The notes under the pieces were generated by a model. That model was not told where the DNA came from. It did not search any database and saw nothing but the letters and a program-made list of their open reading frames with translations. Shown one piece after another: positions 1-6,100 of a DNA stretch of 15,845 nucleotides; the stretch's first letter is position 1, and the number at the start of each line of letters is the position of its first letter. Both the position numbers and the translations under genes were made by a program. The DNA is from JAZDKP01 sp043802925. Its GTDB lineage: Bacteria > Fibrobacterota > OXYB2-FULL-49-7 > JAEUSG01. The DNA lies in NCBI GenBank assembly GCA_043802925.1, contig JAZDKP010000063.1, positions 1 through 15,845 on the forward strand, in the 5' to 3' direction.

Positions 1-158
1 GCCGAATGGATCGCTTGGTGAAACGCCTCAGCGCCCGCTTCCGCGTCGGGCCGATTGAATTTTATTCGATACGCCTCGCAAACATTGCAGGTCCCATTGG
101 AACCGATTTCCAGTTTCGGATAGGTTTCGGGCAGCAGGCAACGGGTGCAGAATTTCAT
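1..158 (-). CDS. PP-loop amidotransferase-like protein, N-terminal part (cut by window edge)
   Basis: This is the first 52 codons of a gene that runs off the left edge. It begins MKFCTRCLLPETYP and has two CxxC pairs (C4/C7 and C24/C27) around a short acidic/aromatic stretch. That N-terminal zinc-knuckle pattern, CxRCxLPET then GxCNxC, is typical of N-acetyl sugar amidotransferases (WbpG/PseA-like) and related PP-loop ATPases, which act on nucleotide-sugar or surface-polysaccharide precursors. The PP-loop itself lies outside the window, so the family call rests only on the zinc knuckle. The ATG lies 5 bases after the stop of the upstream secreted-protein gene. It has no good Shine-Dalgarno sequence, which suggests translation coupled to that gene. 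Confidence 0.6.
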   Translation of the reverse strand, partial: MKFCTRCLLPETYPKLEIGSNGTCNVCEAYRIKFNRPDAEAGAEAFHQAIHS

Positions 159-163
159 TTGCT

Positions 164-1288
164 TTATTTCATCAGCATGAGCGGCCGGGTCTGCATTGTC
201 TTCCCCGTTGTGAGCCGACAGACATACATGCCACTGGCAAGACCGGTGGCCTTGAATTCCACCGTATGCTTTCCCGCTGCCTGTGTCCCTTTCATGAGCT
301 GCGCGACCTTTTCGCCCTTGGCATTGAAGATGTCAAGCGAGACCGGCCCGGATTGCCCGAGTGAATATTCCAGCCGTGTCGAAGGATTGAACGGGTTGGG
401 GTTGCAAGAGAGATATGGGTGAATCGTTGCGTTATCTGACGGGGCTTGAATCGATGTGTTTGACTTCCTGATGCTGTCCGCAAGCCGGTACAGGCTGTTC
501 GTAATCGAATCCAGTCCGGCCGGCCAGGTATCGCCATCGCCATACGCATTAACCTGATATCCATTCAACGAAACAGTATAACCCGCACCCCCCACACTGC
601 TGTCACGGTAGAAGTGTGCCAGGTCGTAGAAGCCATAGTCCGTCTCATAAAAACCGTGTGTTCCCACGATGTTGAACAGGCCCTTCAGCTGGTTTATCTT
701 CTGCACGGAGAAATTTCCGGTCTTATGAATATCATCGGTGCCCCATCCGGTCGTACAGGCAAATTCAAATGTGCCTGAATTGTTGACCGCCAATTTATAA
801 TTCATCCAGCTTTGCGAATAGGAAAAGTAGAGCCAAACCCTATCCGGATTGCCGTAAGAATCGAGTAGGCTGTCACAATAGGCGCGCATGAAGTTTGATA
901 TGCTGTCGTAATCAGCGGTTTTGCTGCAGATAAAATCATCGGATGAAACATGGTGGCCGTTATAATCCATGGTGACGCCGCCCTCTGCAATCATCCGGCA
1001 TGTGTCTTCCGAAGACAGCCAATTGAGGCCCATGAAATTGAAGCGTTCGAAAACCGCCTTGATATCATTCAACCGGGATGTTGGCAAGCTGTCGCACAGT
1101 TTTATATAGCCCGAGCCGATGCTGAAGCCCGAAAAATTCATGATTCCATCATTGGAAATTTCAAGCTCCCCATCACTCGTGAAACCCCAACAGGAGAAAC
1201 CAATCAGCACATTCGAAGTGTCAGCCATCGTGTTGCCGGCAAACAGGCAAAACAACATCACGGTAAAAGCGGAAAGCATTTGTTTCAT
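164..1288 (-). CDS. Secreted protein with duplicated domain and PNPFNP-type C-terminal sorting tail
   Basis: The protein has 374 residues. Residues 1–22 form a signal peptide (MKQ, hydrophobic core, A-G-N-T-M-A-D). The body seems to contain two diverged copies of one module, roughly residues 26–145 and 152–275. Each has a beta-rich 'G-x-F-S' segment, an 'I-x-x-L-K-x-x-F' helix, an NG(Y/H)xV turn and a closing SIxN helix; the layout recalls DUF6438-like domains, which is only a suggestion. Residues 292–374 are a FlgD-like Ig domain opening with SCNPNPFNPST and ending in a basic residue, as in type IX-secretion-like sorting tails of FCB bacteria. The start is supported by GGAG about 8 bases upstream. 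The function is unknown; it is probably exported to the cell surface. The next gene starts 5 bases after its stop. Confidence 0.8.
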   Translation of the reverse strand: MKQMLSAFTVMLFCLFAGNTMADTSNVLIGFSCWGFTSDGELEISNDGIMNFSGFSIGSGYIKLCDSLPTSRLNDIKAVFERFNFMGLNWLSSEDTCRMIAEGGVTMDYNGHHVSSDDFICSKTADYDSISNFMRAYCDSLLDSYGNPDRVWLYFSYSQSWMNYKLAVNNSGTFEFACTTGWGTDDIHKTGNFSVQKINQLKGLFNIVGTHGFYETDYGFYDLAHFYRDSSVGGAGYTVSLNGYQVNAYGDGDTWPAGLDSITNSLYRLADSIRKSNTSIQAPSDNATIHPYLSCNPNPFNPSTRLEYSLGQSGPVSLDIFNAKGEKVAQLMKGTQAAGKHTVEFKATGLASGMYVCRLTTGKTMQTRPLMLMK

Positions 1289-1484
1289 TCCCGGATCTCC
1301 ATTTTTGTTTTTTGCTATTTATTCTAACAATTCAAATACAAGAAGCAGGCCCGGATACGGAGGCTTTGATTTCAAATGAGTTACGGTGGGCGGAAAGCGG
1401 GCAGCGCTATTTTTTGCAATAAAAAATTACATCAAAAAGAGCGGGAATGAGATAAATTATTTCAGAGGCCTGTCAGGGAGTCCT

Positions 1485-2591
1485 TTAGCGCAAAAGGCTG
1501 ATGCGTTGAGAGAGATGCTTACCGTTCATTACGGCGCGCACGAGATAGCATCCCGAAGGCATCCGGCTGCCGACGTTGTCCGTGGCGTCCCATTGAAACT
1601 GGTGCAGGCCCGAAGCCAGGGGGCCCGCTGCAAGGGTCCGGACATGCCCCCCATTAATTCCGTAGATGTCAATTGATGTAACGGCAACGGTATTTTTAAC
1701 CGTCACAGGCACGCGTAGCGATATTGTTGTTGCCGGATTGAACGGGTTGGGGGAAGCCGAAAGAAGCGCGCTGTCCGGTAATGCAGCATTGGCCAAGGTA
1801 ACGCCGGTCGTGGCCGCTTGGCCATAAACCAGCAGGTGCATGGTATTGCCGTCTGTGGTCCAGTGTGCGGCTGAACCAGGTGTGGGGAATGTCTCGTCCT
1901 CTTGCGCGTAGAGCGTGATTTTACCCGGGCTTCCGGAACCGATGTTCGTCAGGAAGACGATGGCATATTCGCCCGAATATCCGTTATCCATGATCCATTG
2001 AATCTGCGGCGTCACATCTACGTTAAAAAACTGCTGGTCGAGTCCCGAGGCCGGCACATCGATGCGGATTGTCTGTTCAGCGGCCAGCGTATCGCCCGGC
2101 TGCATGAAGCCCATGTTATATTGCAGCGGATTCAGAGTGTCGCTCCAGACAGCAGTCAGCGGTATAAAGTAGGAGCCGTTGTAATGCGAGAGCGTGCGCT
2201 GGAAATCGGCCACGCCCACGCGGAGGTAGAGGGCGCCTGCGTTGCACTGCGGCACACCGGAAAAGCCATTGCGGTACTCTCCACGGATTTTGGCCGAGTC
2301 GAACCCAATATACGAATGAAAACCGCTGAACGACGCGGACCAGAAAAAGCTGCACCAGCCTGCATTATCAAGCGACCCGTTGCCGAGGGCAAAGCCGTCA
2401 TTGCTCACTTCGGTCTGTTGCGAACGGGCGCCGGTCACGATTTTCTGCGTAAACAAGTAGTCCGGCGCAAGGCCGGGTCCGGGGCTGTTTTCCATCGTTT
2501 TGCCCCAGGACATGTTATACCAATACACATTCTCCGCTCCGAAGGTGTTCATCAAAAGCAGGGCCAAAAGAATGAGGCAACGGGTTTTCAT
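1485..2591 (-). CDS. Secreted protein with PNPFNP-type C-terminal sorting tail, downstream of a sigma-54 promoter
   Basis: The protein has 368 residues from the chosen start. The frame is open further upstream, but residue 1 of MKTRCLILLALLL starts a clear signal peptide and has GGGGAG 7 bases before the ATG. The mature part is rich in aromatic and small residues. Residues about 120–260 (an LYLRVG strand, then DVTPQIQWIMDNG, then a strand pair) recall DNRLRE-type beta-sandwich domains; this is a weak, remembered likeness. Residues 278–368 form a FlgD-like domain beginning SASPNPFNPATT, the sorting tail shared with the next secreted gene. A near-consensus sigma-54 promoter sits about 25–40 bases upstream of the ATG. 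The product is probably a surface or extracellular protein whose expression needs an enhancer-binding activator. Confidence 0.8.
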   Translation of the reverse strand: MKTRCLILLALLLMNTFGAENVYWYNMSWGKTMENSPGPGLAPDYLFTQKIVTGARSQQTEVSNDGFALGNGSLDNAGWCSFFWSASFSGFHSYIGFDSAKIRGEYRNGFSGVPQCNAGALYLRVGVADFQRTLSHYNGSYFIPLTAVWSDTLNPLQYNMGFMQPGDTLAAEQTIRIDVPASGLDQQFFNVDVTPQIQWIMDNGYSGEYAIVFLTNIGSGSPGKITLYAQEDETFPTPGSAAHWTTDGNTMHLLVYGQAATTGVTLANAALPDSALLSASPNPFNPATTISLRVPVTVKNTVAVTSIDIYGINGGHVRTLAAGPLASGLHQFQWDATDNVGSRMPSGCYLVRAVMNGKHLSQRISLLR

Positions 2592-2615
2592 ACCATAACT
2601 CCCCATTTTGATATA

Positions 2616-2631
2616 TGCAAGAAACCCGCCA
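2616..2631 (-). promoter_or_regulatory. Sigma-54 (-24/-12) promoter
   Basis: On the minus strand this reads TGGCGGGTTTCTTGCA. It matches the sigma-54 pattern TGGC-N7-TTGCA with the required 10 bases between the GG (2630–2629) and GC (2618–2617) doublets. The expected start of transcription is near 2605, giving a leader of about 14 bases that still includes the GGGGAG ribosome site of the downstream secreted-protein gene. The gene for a sigma-54 activator lies about 1.4 kb upstream on the same strand. The activator binding sites are not identified; an inverted TTCC/GGAA pair at 2665–2675 is a weak candidate. Confidence 0.6.
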
Positions 2632-2725
2632 TGCCCTAACTTCCTGTTTTTCAACGTATTTCCTTTCCGGGGGAACGGGCCTTGGCCGCTTTTTGCAGCA
2701 CCTTTTGCGTTAATCAGCAGCAGGG

Positions 2726-3997
2726 TCACCGCACCTCCTGGCAGCACCGGAAACCGATGTCATCCCGCGCACCGGATGTGGTTTTTTCGATGCGGAAGGT
2801 CCCGGAACTGTCGGAACTGATGAACGTGCCGCCCGCGTTCCAGTAATAATTTTTCCGTCCCGTGGAATCCATGGTATGGAAGAAGCCCACATCCGCGCGC
2901 ACCCATTCCGCGGCATTGCCCGACAGGTCGTAAGCGCCGTAGACTGAGACGCAACCCGGTCGTGTTCCCACCGCCTCGGCCGTGACGCCGCTGTAGGGTT
3001 CGGTGTTGCATTTTGCCGGGTCGTACGTGGGCCCGTACGGATAGGCCCATTCCGCGTAGCCGCCGCTTGCGGCCTTCCATTGGTCTGCGGTGCAGAGCCG
3101 CTTGCCTTTGGACTGACAGAAGGTGTCGGCCTTGAAGATGTCGACGAACGTGGCCGGGCATTTATTGCACGAGGAGGCATGCGGCCGGAGCTCCGCGGGG
3201 CGCGAAGGATCGTACGTCTCCCACTGGGAATTCGTCACCTCGTACTTGTCGATGCAAAAAGAGAGGCCTTGCTTCTCGACCAGGATCATGCCGGATGAAC
3301 AGGGGGCGACGGGTGCTCGTGTGGTAAAGGAATCGAAAGGCAGTGTATCCCCAGCGCCAAAGAGGTCGGCCGCGGTTATCCGGTAATAATAACGCGTGGA
3401 GGGAAGCAGCGTGCGCAGAAGCGTGTCGGGCAAGAGGCGGGTGAAGGAGTCCGTTACCGTTACGCTTGAATCCACGGTTGACGAATAGATAAGTGCGGGA
3501 CTGGACGATGTGCCGAGGAAAAGAGAGACGGAAAGGTGTTCGCGCGATGTGATGCGGAGAAAGTCGGGGTCGCGCACCACGCATGAAAGCTGCAGGAGAA
3601 GCGGGACATCGGCCGCTCCGGTCTGCGGATAGACCACGCGTATGATTTCGGGCGCGCGGTTGGTGCGTGTGAGGCGGAGGGTATCGAGCGAACCCGCGCC
3701 CGCGACAACGCTAAGCGTCCGCGTGACTGAAGCGTAACCGTTCGCAGACACAGCGAGCGTTTTTTCACCCGTGTAAAGGCCGGTGAAACTGAAGACGCCG
3801 CGTGCATCCGTGGTCACGCGTTCGCCCGCCACGGTCACTTCCGCGCCTGTAAGGGGACGCGATGTGAGGCTGTCCGCCACCACGCCCGAAAACGCGGCCG
3901 GCGTTTTTTCGACCCCGGTCACAAGGTCCTGGAAAAAGCCGCATCCCGCAAGCAGGAACAGGACGGGCAGGAGGCGGAGCGTGCTACGCTTCGGCAT
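2726..3997 (-). CDS. Lipoprotein with carboxypeptidase-regulatory-like, Ig-like and formylglycine-enzyme-like domains
   Basis: The protein has 423 residues. It has a lipoprotein signal with lipobox LAGC (Cys19). Residues 35–108 match a carboxypeptidase-regulatory-like beta sandwich (FSGVVADSLTSRPLTGAEV then TDARGVFSFTGL). Residues 114–226 look like an Ig/FN3-type domain. Residues 233–420 match the FGE-sulfatase (SUMF1) fold, shown by DKYEVTNSQW, GKRLCTADQW, YDLSGNAAEW and ARDDIGFRCC. The segment between GGTF and ARDDIGFR lacks the cysteine pair used by catalytic formylglycine-generating enzymes, so it is more likely a binding or structural version, as in many surface proteins. The start overlaps the end of the activator gene by 14 bases and has GGAG 6 bases upstream. 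It is the last gene of the kinase operon, so it may be a sensor or effector on the outer face of the envelope. Confidence 0.82.
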   Translation of the reverse strand: MPKRSTLRLLPVLFLLAGCGFFQDLVTGVEKTPAAFSGVVADSLTSRPLTGAEVTVAGERVTTDARGVFSFTGLYTGEKTLAVSANGYASVTRTLSVVAGAGSLDTLRLTRTNRAPEIIRVVYPQTGAADVPLLLQLSCVVRDPDFLRITSREHLSVSLFLGTSSSPALIYSSTVDSSVTVTDSFTRLLPDTLLRTLLPSTRYYYRITAADLFGAGDTLPFDSFTTRAPVAPCSSGMILVEKQGLSFCIDKYEVTNSQWETYDPSRPAELRPHASSCNKCPATFVDIFKADTFCQSKGKRLCTADQWKAASGGYAEWAYPYGPTYDPAKCNTEPYSGVTAEAVGTRPGCVSVYGAYDLSGNAAEWVRADVGFFHTMDSTGRKNYYWNAGGTFISSDSSGTFRIEKTTSGARDDIGFRCCQEVR

Positions 3998-5426
3998 CGT
4001 CGTCTCCGTCCCTGTCCCCGTCCTTCTGTTTTTTGCCCTCGATGCCGTACTTTTCCATGTAGCGCGCGAGCCGGCCCCGGTCGATGTCGAGTGTTTTTGC
4101 GGCCTTGGAATAGTTCCAATCCGCGGCGTTCAGGTGCATCCGGATGAGTTTCTTTTCCATTTCGGTCCGCGCGTCTTCGAGTGTGAGATTGGCAAGCCCT
4201 GACAGGTCCGCCGTGGGCGAAAGGCCGAGGTCCTCGCGCGTGACCGTGTCGCCCTGGCAGAGAACGACTGCGCTCTGGACCGTGTTCTTGAGCTCGCGGA
4301 CGTTGCCTTCCCAGCGGTGGTGCAGGATCGCGTTTTTGGCGTCCGGGGAGAACCCGTTGACAGAAAGGCCGTTTTCGGCCGCGGCCTCCTCCAGAAAATG
4401 GTGCGCCATGAGCAGCAGGTCGTCGGCGCGATCGCGGAGGGGCGGGAGGAAGAGCTGCACGCCGCAGATGCGGTAATAGAGGTCCTCGCGGAAGCCTTTG
4501 GCCGCAATGGCGGCTTTGAGATCGCGGTTGGTGGCCGCGATGAGGCGCACTTCCACCTGGATCGTCTTTGTACCGCCCACGCGCTCAAAGCATTTTTCCT
4601 GAAGCACGCGCAGGAGTTTGGCCTGGAGCGGCGGCGCCATGTCGCCGATTTCATCCAGAAAGAGCGTGCCCTTGTGCGCGAGTTCGATGCGGCCCTGTTT
4701 CTGCGCCACCGCACCGGTGAAGGCCCCCTTTTCGTGGCCAAAGAGCTCACTTTCGAGCAAGGCGGGCGGGATGGAGGCGCAGTCGATGACAATAAACTCG
4801 CCGTTGTTGAAAGGGGAAAGTGCGTGGATGTGGCGGGCGAGCGCGCTTTTTCCGGTGCCGGTTTCACCGGTGATGAGCACGGGCAGGCCGGAGGCGGCCG
4901 CCTTTTCCGACTGCATGAAAAGCCGCTGCATGGCCGCGCTCTTCCCGAGGAGTTTTCCCGAAAGCCCCTGGCCGTTTTTGCGGAGGAGCCGGGTGTTCTC
5001 CGCCTCGAGCGCGGAGAGCTTTTTTTCGAAACGCCCGCGTTCACGGGCCGCGGCCTCCTCTTCAATTATGCGGCGCTCATCCTCCGTCAATGGAGCCGGA
5101 CGCTGTGAAAGGCGGGTCACGCCGGTTTTGTTGAACGCCGCGCCCTCCTCGTATTTCAGTTGGAATTTCCCGATGCCGATGACATCGCCGTTCTTGAGCG
5201 CGGCTTTTTCGACGCGGCTGCCGTTCAGGAATGTGCCATTGGTGCTGTCGAGGTCCACGAGTTGGTGCCCGTCCTTACGTGCGAGGATGTTGGCGTGGAG
5301 CGTGGAGACCGTGCCGTCGTCGAGTACGAGGTCGCATTGCGAAGAGCGGCCGATGTTAATGAGCCGTGCCTTGAGCGGATAGCGCGCGGCCTCGCGGCCT
5401 GCGTCATATGTTACCAGTGTATTCAC
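3984..5426 (-). CDS. FHA-domain sigma-54-dependent transcriptional activator
   Basis: The protein has 480 residues. Residues 1–95 form an FHA phosphothreonine-binding domain (GRSS 26–29, H44, STNGT 61–65). Residues 115–150 are a charged likely coiled coil. Residues 157–400 form the AAA+ sigma-54 contact domain: Walker A GETGTGKS at 187–194, GAFTGA loop at 234–239, Walker B GTLFLDEIGD at 253–262, REDLYYR and GNVRELKN. Residues 415–461 are a Fis-type helix-turn-helix, followed by a charged tail. The intact GAFTGA loop means it should remodel sigma-54 polymerase. It has no receiver or GAF domain, so the signal presumably enters through FHA binding to a phosphothreonine, made either on a partner or by the kinase of the same operon. 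The start is GTG, overlapping the previous stop (GTGA), with GGAGG 7 bases upstream. Confidence 0.93.
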   Translation of the reverse strand: MNTLVTYDAGREAARYPLKARLINIGRSSQCDLVLDDGTVSTLHANILARKDGHQLVDLDSTNGTFLNGSRVEKAALKNGDVIGIGKFQLKYEEGAAFNKTGVTRLSQRPAPLTEDERRIIEEEAAARERGRFEKKLSALEAENTRLLRKNGQGLSGKLLGKSAAMQRLFMQSEKAAASGLPVLITGETGTGKSALARHIHALSPFNNGEFIVIDCASIPPALLESELFGHEKGAFTGAVAQKQGRIELAHKGTLFLDEIGDMAPPLQAKLLRVLQEKCFERVGGTKTIQVEVRLIAATNRDLKAAIAAKGFREDLYYRICGVQLFLPPLRDRADDLLLMAHHFLEEAAAENGLSVNGFSPDAKNAILHHRWEGNVRELKNTVQSAVVLCQGDTVTREDLGLSPTADLSGLANLTLEDARTEMEKKLIRMHLNAADWNYSKAAKTLDIDRGRLARYMEKYGIEGKKQKDGDRDGDDDAEA

Positions 5427-6100
5427 GGTTTCGCCTCCCGGCGCGTTGCGCGGGCATCCACCACGCTATAAAGCCAGGCCCCGGCAAAGGTGATGAATGT
5501 GATCTTGTACGTGCGGTCCCAGGCGCGAGCCGCGGGTGCGTCCTCTTCGGCATAGCCGAAACGGACATTGTGCAGCGCATTCCTTTCCGAGTAGCTGAAA
5601 ATGGAGACGCCGAGTGCAACGGCCTGGAGCGCAAGAAGCATCGCGCCTTTGCGTGTTTCTCTTTGTGTGAACTGGGGTGCGCCGAAGGGTAATACGCGGC
5701 AGGCCCGGTGATAGAGCGGGGCCGGCGCGGGCCGGAGTGCGTCGAGCCGCTGGCGGTTCTCGAGCTTCACGGTCTGGAACAGGGAGACGATTTCCGGCAG
5801 GTAGGCGTTGGGGTCGAGTTCGTAATCGGGCCGGAGCGCGGCGAGCCGGCCGAAAGCGGCCGCTGCAAGCGGTTTTTTCTCGAGCATCATGTAATTGACG
5901 CCCAACGCCTCGTAAAGCCTGACAAGGGTTGCGGTGTCGCGCCCCTCGGCCGCGTACACGCGTTGGTTGAGGCATTCCACGGACTCCGAAAAACGGTTTT
6001 CACGATAGAGGGAAAAGCAAATGTCGCCGGATGCGGGCGGTTCGGACAACGCCGGAAGCGCAATCGAAACCAGCAGGGACAGAAAGAGAAATCGGTTCAT
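5423..6100 (-). CDS. Envelope protein with TPR-like N-terminal half and two membrane helices (DUF5683-like)
   Basis: The protein has 225 residues. Residues 1–19 form a signal peptide. Residues 25–115 are helical and TPR-like, with LGVNYMMLEKKPLAAAAFGRL then a PDYELDPNAYLPEIVSLF stretch, the 'ldP..yspev...f' ending common in envelope TPR proteins encoded near signalling kinases. Residues 137–215 have two hydrophobic helices and an LPFGAPQF…YSVVDA frame that resembles DUF5683. It probably sits in the inner membrane facing the periplasm. It overlaps both neighbours by 4 bases (ATGA upstream, GTGA downstream), so it should be made together with the kinase and the activator and may modulate or assemble them. 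No enzymatic motif is visible. Confidence 0.7.
   Translation of the reverse strand: MNRFLFLSLLVSIALPALSEPPASGDICFSLYRENRFSESVECLNQRVYAAEGRDTATLVRLYEALGVNYMMLEKKPLAAAAFGRLAALRPDYELDPNAYLPEIVSLFQTVKLENRQRLDALRPAPAPLYHRACRVLPFGAPQFTQRETRKGAMLLALQAVALGVSIFSYSERNALHNVRFGYAEEDAPAARAWDRTYKITFITFAGAWLYSVVDARATRREAKP

Noticed and set aside
1395..1440. A/T inverted repeat (ATTTTTT … AAAAAAT) after the secreted-protein gene ending at 1485
   Set aside because: The stem has no G–C pairs, so it is unlikely to terminate transcription.
2592..2747. Upstream extension of the secreted-protein frame
   Set aside because: It covers the sigma-54 promoter and leader, and a typical signal peptide with a good ribosome site starts at 2591.
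4317..5108. Long plus-strand open frames opposite the activator gene
   Set aside because: They are antisense shadows of a GC-rich gene; the minus strand encodes a complete FHA/AAA+/Fis protein.
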